Origin: Massospora cicadina
Lineage: Eukaryota > Entomophthoromycota > Entomophthoromycetes > Entomophthorales > Entomophthoraceae
Assembly: GCA_022478985.1 (NCBI GenBank)
Contig: JAKSZP010006716.1
Location: 1 to 64,000 of the forward strand
Direction: 5' to 3'
Length of the DNA stretch: 64,000 nucleotides
In this document: one piece after another, positions 44,996-56,380 of the stretch
How positions within the stretch are numbered: position 1 is the first letter of the stretch
Layout of the letters: each line of letters starts with the position of its first letter
The notes under the pieces: model-generated
Database searches by the model: none
What the model was told of the DNA's origin: nothing
What the model saw: the letters and a program-made list of their open reading frames with translations, nothing else
Translations under genes and position numbers: made by a program

Positions 44996-45109
44996 TGTTT
45001 CCCCGAGGCGGAAGGGCCCAATTTAAAGCAAACCATCTCCTCCATGAAGCTAGCCCTGCTCAAAAGAATTTTTCTCAGGCGAAAGCACCTAGAGGAGAGG
45101 TTGAGTCTC

Positions 45110-45127
45110 AAAAGAACAAAAGGGTAA
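45110..45127 (+). other. Gy6 polypurine tract
   Basis: AAAAGAACAAAAGGGTAA lies directly before the 3' LTR start at 45128. Confidence 0.8.
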
Positions 45128-45550
45128 TGTCATGGCTACATGACATAAATTAAGAGGACATACTGTAAGGACAAGGCTGGACGTCAGGAGGCCATAAAGG
45201 TCAAGCTTCAAGGCCTTCTTGACCTGAAAAATGCCCTAGACCAACGCTGGGTACAGGCGAGACGATCCCAGGTTGATCCTAGGGATGTGCGTATGCTTTG
45301 CCCAGCATTACAGCCTGGGCGTTAAAATGCACCACCTATGTTTTCAACTTGGACGGTTTGCTACAGTAACTTGAGGACAGGGATTTGAAACCCGTTCCAT
45401 TTATAATATTGCAAAATTAGGACGAGTTAATTTTCAATCAATAACTTAAGTTCAGACAATCATGAGTTACAGGACCCTGGCTGATGGTAGTTTGTGCCTA
45501 TTGTTTCTATTAGGCTATTTTTTTGTATAATCAACAACTCTCCCCACAGT
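45128..45550 (+). repeat. Gy6 3' LTR, left part
   Basis: Aligns with 39458-39879 and ends with the Lc target-site copy AACAACTCTCCCCACAGT (45533-45550). Confidence 0.94.
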
Positions 45551-45644
45551 AACTTTTCTTTCTCGTTGCAAACACTTTTGCAACCCATTCAATTCAAGAC
45601 CAAATCTAGTTTGATAATCTCATAGAGGGGATTACTCTGCGCCC

Positions 45645-46919
45645 ATGTCTGGGAGCAGTAGGGCAAGCAAGGCAAGAGGAGCAGGTGGAAGGCCCGTGGC
45701 CTCTAACGTTCAAAAACGCCCCGGAGAATCTGGCGGAATAGAAAAAAATCTAAAAAAACTGGCAGTCACAATTTCCCCGGAGATACTCATGTGGCAAGCA
45801 CGATGCAACCAGTACATCAATACGCCACATTCCCAGCCACTTTCATTGGTGGAATTCAGAGTCCGTGTGTATCTGGACATCCAAAAAAATAGCCCTATGG
45901 GAAAAATTTTGTGAAGATGTACACAAAATTTTCCCAACCGCGGTGTATGTTGCACCTCACTCCATGTCGCATGGTTGGCTGGACCTAGGTTTTGAAAGCA
46001 AAATAGCAGCAGATGAGGCTGCAGCGGTGCGCATAGTGGTCGACCTCCCCGAAGGGCAATGGGTCGTCGAAACTAAATGCACCAGATGGACAAAATCAAA
46101 CCAAATTTTCCTCACGTTTGACTTTTGCCTACTACGGTAAAACGTGACATTTGGAGCAACACCTGAAAGATGGTCTCGCCATATATGGCGAAATACAATC
46201 TTTCAAAATGCAACGTTTCACGCTGATGCCACACCTGTGCACCAGCAAAGCCATCGCAGTTCTGACCCCCAACTGAGGAGATTGCGAAGGACCTAACCCA
46301 GATCCTGCACTCCACCTTTATTGACATCGCAGGGCACACCACCCACCCATTCCGGGTAACCGTGGACAGCGCGCCCCCCATTTGCACCCACTGTGACGCG
46401 TTCAGCCATAAGGCACACGTGTGCCCCATTAAAGAGGGCGTTACGTTCCAAGAGCATCCCTCGGCGGCCATGGCCAGCGGAGAGGCGCACTACAAACCAA
46501 CCGCAAGCACCAAAGAGGCTTTCCTGTGGGGAGCACAAGGCTGCTACCTATTGGTAAAGCCCATCTCCCCGCAGGAGCGGAAGAAGGCCAAGCAGGCCCA
46601 TAGGACTGCGGCCAAGGAAGCAGCCAAGGTCACCACCACCATCCCATACTCACAACGCCAGGAGGACATGGAGACCTTCACGGTGGAAGCAACTCGGGAA
46701 TCCATCACCCAATCAGATTGGGAGGCCCAAGCTGAATGGGCCACTCAATCCAAGGATCCGATGGGAGATTTGATCTCACCCAATCGCTGCACCCAAGCCC
46801 CAGTTGAAACCGACTTGGGACCTATCCCAACCAAAAAAATTTTTTTGCCCCACTCGACGGTGCACCAAACTTATCCGCACCGCAAAAAATTCATCCGACG
46901 TCAGGAAAACAAAAAGTGA
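45645..46919 (+). pseudogene. Lc ORF1: LINE nucleic-acid-binding protein
   Basis: Starts at 45645 (MSGSSRASKARGAGGRP, a basic N-terminus) and uses three frames: 45645-45911, then 45870-46137, then from about 46140. The middle part holds VAPHSMSHGWLDLGFES and PEGQWVVETKCTRWTKSNQIFL. The CCHC knuckle CTHCDAFSHKAHVC lies at 46383-46424 (CX2CX4HX4C). It ends with a Lys/Ala-rich segment (about 46566-46625) and a basic C-terminus RKKFIRRQENKK. A shift also lies near 46275. Role in LINE ribonucleoprotein assembly is inferred from family organisation. ORF2 starts 145 bp after its stop. Confidence 0.88.
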
Positions 46920-47064
46920 AGGTCAAAGCCAACGCGACTCTTTCCGCAAAAATTAACAAAAACCCCGATAGCGTTGCTGCTAATACCTGCACTGCTGTGA
47001 AAGCCCGTGGGGACCTGGAAGAGGCTGGTGGGCCAGGGGGCCTACCCCTCGCACCTAAGGTGTG

Positions 47065-48240
47065 ATGGGGGAAACCTTCACTTTAGGGACGTTAAATATT
47101 GTTAGACTCAAGGCCTCGCCATCCCGGGCTAGGAAACTGAGTTTTTTACAAAATAATTTACCAGTGGATATCCTGGCCATCCAGGAAACCCACTGTCCAT
47201 GAGGTTCCGAGGATGCTTGGAAAACAATTCTCCTACCATCCCTATCCTTTTGGTCAAAGCACTGTGGGGTGCTAATTCAGAAAAACAATTTTTTCAAATT
47301 CACATCTTCAGAAACATTCCTAAATGACTGAGTGCTCGTTGTCACCTTCTCATGGGCTGATGTTGCACACACAATTATCAACATTTACGCCCCAAACGGT
47401 GCACAAGAGCGTCAGGAATTTTTCTCGTTAGTCAAATCCCTCCCGCTACCCCCCAATTCTTTCCTAATCGGTGACATGAACTGTTGGCTAACCTCACCAA
47501 TGGACTGGTGGCCACCCTCACCCCACGCCCCACAGGGTCACATAGAATTACGCGTTCTAAAAGCCACCCTTGGGTTAATGGATGCACTGCCGTGACATGC
47601 CCCACTGCTCAAAAACATGACGCGTCCCCACATCCACAATGGCCAATTAAGGTCCATGACCTGCATTGACCTTATTCTAGCACCGGCGAAATTCCAACCC
47701 CACATCTCCCACTTCAAAACAACAAAAATGGAATTCTCCGACCACCGACTGGTCTCGATAACACACCACTTACCCGTCACAGTTGCAAAGGCCCCACATT
47801 GGTGCAAAATCCGCCCTCCAGAGCTTGCGTCGCCAGGATTTTCCACGTGGGTGGAAGAGGCAACTTTGGCAAAAACATTTGTTGCACCGTTTTGCGCGGA
47901 CCCCATTTCCACATGGGCAACTTTCAAAAAAGACACCATCCGCCACTATCGCCATCTCTCATCCAGACGCTCACGAGCCACATCAGCGGTTATATCGTGC
48001 GCGCTGGTGGAATTGGCCCACTTGGAGTCCAACATTCCAGCCTCAGGATATAGCCCTGCATGGGGCCAGAAGTGGGCGGAGGCAGCAGCCCACCTCAACG
48101 CACTTGAAAGGCAACACAAACATCGGGTTTGTGTCCAATACAGGGCCACACGGATCACTAAAGGTGACAAGTGCACTGCATACTTCTTCAAAAAAATTTT
48201 TGCACCATGCCAGAGCGTGGCCTGCACACAGGTGCAAAGA
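47065..48240 (+). pseudogene. Lc ORF2 endonuclease domain
   Basis: ATG at 47065 (MGETFTLGTLNIVRL) opens a frame that stays in register to about 48990, broken only by TGA at 47200, 47329 and 47593. APE endonuclease motifs: LNIVRL, VDILAIQETH (47161-47190, catalytic Glu), VAHTIINIYAPN (47362-47397), LIGDMNCWL (47467-47493, catalytic Asp and Asn), MTCIDLILAP (47659-47688) and FSDHRLVSIT (47731-47760, catalytic Asp-His). The stops at 47200 and 47593 correspond to CGA and CGG (Arg) codons in La, consistent with CpG deamination. The 47329 stop is shared with La. Confidence 0.93.
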
Positions 48241-50691
48241 TCGGATAATTCTATCGTGGACACACCAGCTGAAGTGGCAATTGAAATGCAAAGATATTAC
48301 TCCGAGTTATACCAAGCTGAACCAATTCAGCTGGCCAAAATGGCGGAATTTCTTGACAGAGCTCATATCCGCACCATTTTCCAATACCCGGAAATAATGA
48401 ATTTAATTACTCCAAATGAATTATGGACTACCATTTGCAGTGCGCCAAACCGAAAATGCCCAGGCCCAGATGGCATTCCATATGAGTTCTACAAAAAATA
48501 TCTTAAATACATACCCCCATTGCTGCTAGCCTCACTCAACCAAAGCCTGTTGGAAATGTGCCTCCTACCAGGAGGACATGAGGCTTTTACAGTCACACTC
48601 TTCAAGAAAGGGGATAGGCTAGACTTAGCCAACTGGCGCCCCATTTCTCTAACAAACACAGACACAAAAATTTTAACAAAAATCATGGCTAACCGTTTAG
48701 GGACTGTAGCATCTGCCACCATCTCTCCAGAACAATTCGGTTTCATCCCCAGAAGGTTGATTTGGGATAACGTGCACTCTGTGGCTAATGTGTGTCAGTC
48801 CACAGCCTCTGGGGCACTTGTATTCTTGGACCAACAAAAGGCCAATGATAGAGTAAACTGGGAATACCTTAGGGCCTGCCTTCAACAATTCCGCCTACCT
48901 CCCCGCTTCATTAACTGGGTGATGCTGCTCACAGAATCTGCAACAATGGCTGTGCGCGGCCCAGGTTTCCTAACAGATGTAGTCCATCCTAAGGGGCCTG
49001 TGACAAGGGGACCCCCTGAGCCCACTCTTATACAACTTCAGCCTTGACCCACTACTGCGAAATGTGAATGCCCAACTCACTGGGGTCCATGTGCCAGGCC
49101 AAACCCCAGTCAAGATGATGGCATTTGCAGATGATTGCGTGGTGGGGGTGTCTAATAATAAAGATGCACGCGCGCTTGAAGCCCTCATCCAGGAATATTC
49201 CCGGGTAAGCAATGCGGCACTGAACGCCTCCAAAACCGAAATCATCCTCCTTGGTCGGTTTCAGAACTGCTGGGCCCCAGCAAGTAGTTCCCAACCCAGC
49301 CCAGCTGCTCGCCCAAGTCCACGCCTTACTAACTCAAAACACACCGCTCCACTGGTGCTCCCCTTTGTGCCACGACCTACCATAGGACTGGTACGCCATC
49401 TGGGCGTGTGGTTGGAGGCAGGAGGATACGAGTCAGCAGTAATGGAGGGCCATATACTGGACAACGTGACGAAGCGAATCGCCTCTCTCAGAGCCCACCT
49501 TACTACCCTCACTGGCAGGGTTGTTCTTGCCAACTCTATGCTCCTATCCAAAGTCTGGTTTGGAGCCCACGCCATCCCCTTCTCCCCAAGCTTCTTCAAA
49601 TCCCTGTATGCTTTGCTACAAGGTTGGCTTTGGTCAGGCCGCCCTCCACCAGTACGGCTAGAGGTCATATTTGGCCCTCATCATCATGGTGGCATGGGCC
49701 TACTTGACTTCAAAGCCCATGCTGCCAAGATCCTAGGCACCTGGATTGCGGCCGTCACTGCTCCTACACTCCCATCCCAACACTGGTCCCGCGCGGCCCG
49801 CTCCAACTTCTCCCGAGCCTTGGGCCTCAACAATCCATCAAACCCCCACTCCCTGATGAAATACCTCGCATCACACACATCAGCCACAGGTCCTCACGGG
49901 ACCAAAACCCACTACAAACGAATCCTACTCTCCATGCGAAGCGCAGAGTGGAAAATTCGTATTAGTGGACATACAACCCAAAGAGGCCGCCCCTCTCCTC
50001 AGTTCACACAAGAGGTACAGGGGCTACCCATCCATGATGGCGTGATCCCCATTCGACCCCAAGTCCTATCCAGGGTGTACTACCTGGACATGATGGACAT
50101 CCCTTATTCCACTGAGACCCAAAAGACTATCTGGAAATACGCACACCATCCTCTGTTGCGGCCTCAAGTCTGTTCCCATGTGTGGCGCTGCCTGAGGCGG
50201 GTGTATCGTACAGCTGAGCGCTCTAATGCTTTACACTCATCCTGTGTCGTGTGTGGCCAGTATGGAACGCTGTTTCACCGCCTGGAGAAGTGCCCCACCT
50301 CTAAAGTAATATGGCGCGAAGTCCAACGTCTGCTAGGCCAGGATCAAACACATCCCTTCAGTCTGTCAAGAGATATGTTTGCTTCATCAATGGCCTCCCC
50401 CTCCCACCCTCCCTTCGTGCTCTGGTGGTTGCAATCGCCATGTGGACTATCCACACGATTGTCTTGGATGCCATCGCCGGATCCATCCCCACCCTCCCTG
50501 AAGCTGTCCACAGATTCCAGTCTCATTTGGTGGATCACTTTCAAGCGTGGATGTTTGGATATCTCCCACCACATCGCCGGCAGCTGGTCTCCTCCTTGTT
50601 CCCAGTCTGGTTCATCAAATCAGACCCCTTCCTCCACACGTGCTCAATAGTGGCTACGCCCCCTACACACGTTCCCTCCCCCTTCCCATAA
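48241..50691 (+). pseudogene. Lc ORF2 reverse transcriptase and C-terminal domain
   Basis: GPDGIPYEFYKKY (48463-48501), LANWRPISLTNTDTK (48625-48669), GFIPRRLIWDN (48739-48771) and LVFLDQQKANDRVNW (48808-48852; Asn replaces the Tyr of AYDRV but the motif A Asp is kept). A frameshift at about 48990 breaks the RGLQQGDP motif. The frame from 49022 to 50650 has MAFADDCVVGV with both catalytic Asp (49118-49150), SKTEIILL, HHHGGMGLLDF (about 49680) and the zinc-like CVVCGQYGTLFHRLEKC (50246-50296). The C-terminus shifts frame near 50400, as in La, and ends at 50691. No RNase H recognised. Confidence 0.93.
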
Positions 50692-50828
50692 GTGGCGCTC
50701 CCGCTGGCAACAAGAGATAGCATCGCTTCTCTGGGGTGCCTCACCTGGTACTGAGTTTTGTCTCGTCTGAGTCATATTCGGAAGTGTCCGTCCCATGGTC
50801 GGCCTTCCCCGCAATAAATTAAAATTAA

Positions 50829-50846
50829 AACAACTCTCCCCACAGT
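50829..50846 (+). repeat. Lc target-site duplication, 3' copy
   Basis: AACAACTCTCCCCACAGT, identical to 45533-45550 and to the empty site in the 5' LTR at 39862-39879. Confidence 0.97.
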
Positions 50847-51123
50847 GTTTATTTATGTTTCTGAAAGACCAACTTTCCTTGTTGGTCTGGTTTATTAAAA
50901 ACCCGTTAAATTTATATTTTTATGTGCACATTTTTAGCTTTGTTTTCTTACCTCTACCAGGTCCAATTTAGTCAAATGTGTGCCCTCCTTGCTTGGGTTT
51001 TTGTGCACTGTCCTTCTTGGTGGTGCTTTGTTTACCCTTTATTCGCAGTGGGTTCCATAGCAGGGGGTGGGCCCTCGCCCCCACTTTTACTGGAACTGGA
51101 GCGTTATGGACAAACCCTTGACA
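50847..51123 (+). repeat. Gy6 3' LTR, right part
   Basis: Aligns with 39880-40160, including the stem-loop at 50866-50888 and the CATAGCAGGGGGTGGGCCCT block. Ends CCTTGACA followed by the TSD GACTT. Confidence 0.94.
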
Positions 51124-51128
51124 GACTT

Positions 51129-51990
51129 GGACTTCACAGGAAGCCATTGCGTTGGTTGAAGAAGCACTGGCATTTGGACTTGGGAGCTGGAAAAACTCAA
51201 GCCAATTAAACTCAAGATTTAAGTTATAAGGACAATCTTCAGTGTCATATTTGAAAGAATCAAATGGGTTCAAGACTAGTAGCCATGGGCTAGTCACAGG
51301 AGCTGGTTATCTGGAATTTGAAGCGGATGGCCCTTGAACCTTTTTCCAGGGCTTTTTGGCTGGTGCAGGAGCTGCCAGTAGCTTTTGCATATTATGAGAA
51401 ATTTAATTATTGGATTGCACATTAGGTGCTGCACTCCGGTGACTTAAAAAGAAGCAGGGAGTACTGAACCCCAAAAAGAAATTTGGGCAGACAAGCGGTG
51501 AGGTCGCTCTGGAGGGAGTTAGGTAAGAAGCGCTATGGTGGCAATGGATAGGCACTTGTGCTTTGAGTGGTCCAACCCAAAACACAAGGGGCAGAGTGTT
51601 CAGCCATATTTTGATGCAGACCTAGAAAGGGTGGTTGGGGGAATAACGGATTACAATGTGATGGGGGATGGCAAGGTGAGTGTCCTATTGGAATGGGTAA
51701 ATAGTTTTAAAGGCATGAGGCACTACTAGGCAGCTGAATCCATCGAGAACCACAAACTGAAGGATTGGATCAGAGCCATAAATGACCAATCTCTCTAGGA
51801 GCTCATGGCGGAGCTGGTTAGGAGAAAAATGGTTAGGCTTTCTAGTTATATGAATCACCAGAGTGACGCCAGCTGGCAAGTGAGTATGGGTGGTTGGGAT
51901 GAAAGTGTTTTTATCAATTAGTGTCATCTTTTCCACGGCCATAGCTTGGTCTTCTCCTGAAAAGCCCATGCTAAATTACCCCTGAAAGGG
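51129..51990 (+). pseudogene. Possible chromodomain-like remnant right of Gy6
   Basis: One frame is nearly open from 51535 to about 51910 with only two or three stops. It includes ERVVGGITDYNVMGDGKVSV, LLEWVNSFKG, then after a stop AAESIENHKLKDWIRAIND (51618-51795). The spacing of the hydrophobic, GK-x-x-x-L-x-x-W and terminal helix positions recalls a chromo or chromo-shadow domain, but the match is weak. Upstream (51129-51534) I see only short frames. It could be an older chromovirus tail, a decayed host gene or chance. Confidence 0.3.
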
Positions 51991-53619
51991 AAGAGATTGA
52001 CTAAACTAGCTGGTTTAAACACTGCCTGAACCATCTTGATGATGACTACAATTGAGTAAAGGAAGAGATTCTCATATTCATCCCAAAACCAAAATGCTGA
52101 TTTCTACTGAGGAGCAATAGGTAGCTTCTAAGCACTTCCAGGGAGTGCGCGAGTTGCTGATCTAGATCCTAAAAGGGACAAAGTGACTGGTGGAATTTGG
52201 GGGTCTAGAGGATCCAGTCTGGGCACGCTTTGAAAATGCGAAAAAAATGACAGGAGCTGGCGCACTACCACCCCATGCAGGGGTAGCAGGCGTCAAACTT
52301 GATAAAATCTGAAATATAATTCAGCAAAAGGGGCTTAAGTTGTATTTTAAAAATATCAAATTTGAGTTTAATTTGTTTTCAAATAATAAATTCAAAGAAA
52401 TAAAGTTGTGCACAAGTAACATTTATCAAATCTTTAGATTGGCCTTATAGATTAATAAGTCACTAAAGATATAGTTTTATATAAATAGAAATAAAACTAT
52501 TATCAGATGTTGATTATGTTATTACTAGTACTTAATAATAGTATAAGGTAAGCTAATTGTTTTCTAATTAACTCTGTGTTTTATTTAATTTTTGTAGACC
52601 TGTCTATGTTTTTGAATTCCTTGATAATTATAACGCATAAGCTCTTATGAACTTTTATATAGCTTTAAAGATATACAAATGACATTTATTACCAAAAAAT
52701 ACTAAGACCTGAATATTTATAATTAATTTTGTTCCATAGAGATAAGATAACTTAATGTCAGTAGTCTATTTAGTATAATTGGAACGAGCACCAGATGCTG
52801 CAATGTATCCATCTTATCTGTTGCTTGATATAATATAAATGTAAAAAAACATCTGAGTCTTCTAAAGTATCTCTTGTGTCAGATCTATCACAGATTAGCT
52901 ATTAGATATAGTTTAATTTCATTCACTCCTTAACCAATTAATTTGCCATAAAAGTTTTTCCTATTGATATGTGACACATAATGGGTTGTAAAAGTTACCC
53001 TGTATAGTAGGAACACCAGAGATATAAGATTGGTATATCACCCTGTAGGTTGGGACCACCTAGTGCTTTAAAACACCAGGAGCTAGAAACGTCAGGTATC
53101 TTCTTAGAGAGTAATTTAAATACATGTTAAAATATTTAAGTTAATTATTGATTAATGACATGCTTTTATAACTTAACTGCAGAAAAAGAGGTTTTTAACT
53201 TTTTTATGTTTTATTCCATCCAGAATGAATGAACTGAGACAACTCACCAAGAAAAGGTTTGTTTTCTATATTGCATATAAAATCCCTATATCAGTTATCT
53301 CATTAACATCATGTACAAATATTCTTGAAATTATATGTGATGGTTCACTACCTACCACCTTAGGATGCTTAGAGAGCAGTGGTGTTTAATTAGCACTTCA
53401 GAAAGTACAATTATTGATATAATGCCTACAATAAAACTTTAAGTGCTTTAATTTGAGACCTTGTATCCAAAATTCAGTATGTGAAAGCTTTTATACAAGA
53501 GGTACATTAACGCACCTGTTTAGGCCATATGTTTAAGTGTGCTAACTCTGGTGATCTAGATGCACCACAAATCTTAAAAAAAATATGAGCTTGATTTACA
53601 AAGCCTCATTATACTGGTG
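51991..53619. other. AT-rich stretch without recognisable genes
   Basis: Strongly AT-rich, with no long frame on either strand and no match to the repeats in this window. It might be old intergenic DNA or a very decayed element; nothing supports a specific call. Confidence 0.55.
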
Positions 53620-53696
53620 GCTTTTCTTTCCTGTAATTATAACATTAGTTACCATTATTCAATTCGAACAGCAATTTTGATAATCACACAGGTGAG

Positions 53697-54668
53697 ATGG
53701 GAGATAACAACAAATCACAATTAAATTGGGTGAAATCATATCAGGCAATGGGAAAAATGGTGCACCAAAGGGCAAGAAATGCCCTGGAGGGGGACTGAGA
53801 GCAAATGCACCGAGAAACCACAAACCAGACACCATCTAGATTTGTGGAGTTCACCACTAAACAAAACTTATAAATGGAAATCCAGTATGCCCAACCCCTA
53901 TCAAAGGTATAGCATAGGCTCCGACTTTTCCTAGGGGTTGATACTCCAGCTCTGTGGAAAAAAGTGGGTGAGGCACAGACCTCCCCTTTCCCCACACAGT
54001 GTACATTACCACCCATACCATCCACTGCAGCTGGATAGATATGGGCTTTGAAAATTATGAAGATGCAGATGCTTCCATAAAACTCTTTGCAAAAATCTTC
54101 CCCCCAAGGGCAAACAAATTGTGCACACCGCATGCACCAGATGGAATAAAGTGAACACTTTGTTCCTTTCCTTTGACTCTCTCCCAACCGACCTTCCCTG
54201 CAAGGTAATTGAGGAGGAGCTCAGAGCTGGACTTGCCAGCTATGGAGAAATTAAACAATTTAAACTACAGCAGTTTCACCTGATGCCAAACCTGTGCACA
54301 GGAGGGAAATCGCCGTGATTAACCTGATACCCAAGGTGGCCAAGGAACTCAAAAAAATCTCACGCAAAGTGGTGTTTCACCTCCCAGATGGGGAAGTGTT
54401 AAAGGTATTTCGCATCACACCAGAAAGTGCATCGCCTATATGCAACCATTGCAGTGCATTGGGGCACAAGGTACACGCATGCCCTGTGAAGGAGAGCATT
54501 TTGGCCTCAGACTTCTGCAACGACGCCATGGATGAAGATGAAAAAGGCTTTTCCAGTATAGTTGACACCAACCATGCCTTCCTCTGTAAAGAGGATAAGC
54601 AATACAAACTCATAGACCTAGTATCACCCAAATACGCAAAATGGTACAGAAGGCCCACAAGCGAGTAG
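53697..54668 (+). pseudogene. Ld ORF1, broken
   Basis: Starts MGDNNKSQLNWVK at 53697. Stops occur in the first 80 codons. VYITTHTIHCSWIDMGFENYEDADASIKLF (about 53999-54090) aligns with Lc ORF1. A frame change near 54120 leads to KVIEEELRAGLASYGEIKQFKLQQFHLMPNLCT (54202-54300), and another leads to the open piece 54294-54668. The CCHC knuckle CNHCSALGHKVHAC is at about 54442-54483. The C-terminal part lacks the long Ala/Lys stretch of La and Lc up to the stop at 54668. Confidence 0.85.
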
Positions 54669-55139
54669 CAGCCAAGGCTGCATCACTCGCAGCATTCTCC
54701 ATCAACCTCAGCCAAATTAGGAGGACATAGAGGAAATCAACTGAGCCAACCAATCAGAGCAGAATTCCCAAGCTGAAAATTTTTTTACAATTTGACTGAA
54801 ACAATATGTGGTATCAATCAAGCGAACTTGGCAGAACAATTAAGCTCCAATATAGGCGAAAAATATGGGACCCACATCTACAAATTCATACCCCACAACC
54901 ACAGAAAACAATCAGCACACCGCACTGAACCACCAAGAGTCACAAGCGGGAAAATATGACTCAAATCCTAAAACTGCAAGACCTGTGTGAAATTGGCACA
55001 GGGTGAGGGATTGGATGATGACACAGAGTGGACAGGCCCAATGACACGGAGCAAGCTCAAGCAATGGTGCACTGGGTTCAGGCTGGGCGGCCCTCCCAAC
55101 CTCTCCTGAGGCACCGCTGGCACCTCAGTGTTAATAGGG

Positions 55140-56380
55140 ATGTTAAACATCATGGGAGTCAGGGCTCAAGCGTCCCAAGCTAAAAAGTTGGACTTCCAGT
55201 GAAAACCCCCTGTAGATATAGTGGCCATCTAAGAAACCCACTGTCTACAGGGGAAGAAGGATCCTGCTCAGACAGGGTCTCACCATCCCTATCAGTATGG
55301 ACGTCCCACTGTGAATGGTCATCCGCAATATCAAATAAATAAAAACCACTAAGTCCTTTTCATATCTGTATGGCTGCATCCTGGTAGCAATGATTGCATG
55401 CCAAGAGGACACAATCTCAATAGCATGCACCTATGCACCATGCACCATGCACCACAGCCAAGAGGAAACAAATTCCTCAAAACCATCCCAAAGCTCGCCC
55501 TCCAACCAGATACCATCCTTCTGGGTGACTTCAACTGCTGGGACAACCCCAACATGGACAGATGGCTTAACCCCAGGAGATACCCACCGGGGCACATTGA
55601 GTTACATGTAATGAATTCATCCCTTAGCCTACATGATACCCTCCCCCTAGGTCACCACTCCTTCCTCACATGACCCGCCCAAACATACGCGAGGGAACAC
55701 TCATCTCAATGAGAATGCATTAACTACATCCTCGCACTGAAAACCCACTGTTCAAACATCTCCAACTCTACAACAAAAAAGATAAATTTCTCTGACCACC
55801 TCCTCGTTTTGGTGCAGCTCTCACCACCCAAACTCCCACACAGGCGTCGATCTGGAGGAAGCTAAACCCGGAAAACATGAAATTGCCCAAATATCTGACT
55901 GGGTTGACCATGAGGCCACAAACCCAGAATTCACAACACCATTTTGTATTGGATCCCATAAAAACCTGAGTAAATTTCAAAACTGAACTAATAAATAAAA
56001 CTCACCATCTTGCTTCACATAAATACACCGCTGACACAGCCACAATCAGGCGCACCTTGGAAGAACTGGACCATCTCAAGCTCAATACCCTAAAGTCCAG
56101 CTATAGCCCCAACTGAGGGCACAAATGGGCGGAAATATCCGCCTGCCTAAACGCCCTCATCTTTGGCATCAGCACAGAATCAAAGTATCAAGAAAAGGTA
56201 AGTTTATAAAAGAAGGTGAAACCTGCTCAATATACTTCTGCCAATTCCACTCCCACGGCAACCAGCCCACATGCACATAGGTCTGCAAAGATGACGGCAC
56301 CGTGGTAACTGACCCAGCGGAGGTCAAGGTGGAAGTACACCGTTACTACACCAAACTATATTGCGCCACCACAACAGACC
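55140..56380 (+). pseudogene. Ld ORF2 endonuclease region, broken
   Basis: LNIMGVRAQASQAKKLDF (55143-55196) opens the domain. VDIVAI-stop-ETH (about 55212-55241) keeps the catalytic Glu but has a stop for Gln. Then come a frame change, the open piece 55398-55673 with LLGDFNCWDN (about 55521-55550, catalytic Asp/Asn), and a weak FSDH equivalent near 55790. A linker with DGTVVTDPAEVKVEVHRYYTKLY (56293-56361) corresponds to SIVDTPAEVAIEMQRYYSELY in Lc. Multiple stops. Confidence 0.85.

Larger units (their letters stand above)
45551..50828 (+). mobile_element. Lc: full-length L1-like LINE (5278 bp) in the Gy6 3' LTR
   Basis: Flanked by a perfect 18-bp TSD, AACAACTCTCCCCACAGT, at 45533-45550 and 50829-50846. 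The same sequence occurs once in the uninterrupted 5' LTR. The 5' end (AACTTTTCTTTCTCGTTGC) corresponds to the La 5' end, and the 3' end is AATAAATTAAAATTAA. It is the best-preserved LINE in the window. ORF1 is broken by two frame changes and ORF2 by a few stops and frameshifts. Confidence 0.97.
39458..51123 (+). mobile_element. Gy6: chromovirus (Ty3/gypsy with chromodomain), 3' LTR split by Lc
   Basis: The 5' LTR (39458-40160, 703 bp) and 3' LTR (45128-45550 plus 50847-51123, 700 bp together) flank a gag-like region, protease, RT, RNase H, integrase, GPY/F module and chromodomain. The 5-bp flanks are identical: GACTT at 39453-39457 and at 51124-51128. Excluding Lc and one TSD copy the element is about 6.4 kb. 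Integrase motifs [13 protein letters not shown] and the C-terminal chromodomain place it in the chromovirus branch. All genes carry stops. Confidence 0.95.

Noticed and set aside
49261..49668. Antisense frame of 135 codons in LINE Lc
   Set aside because: It is the shadow of the conserved ORF2 frame on the plus strand; La and Ld do not keep it open.
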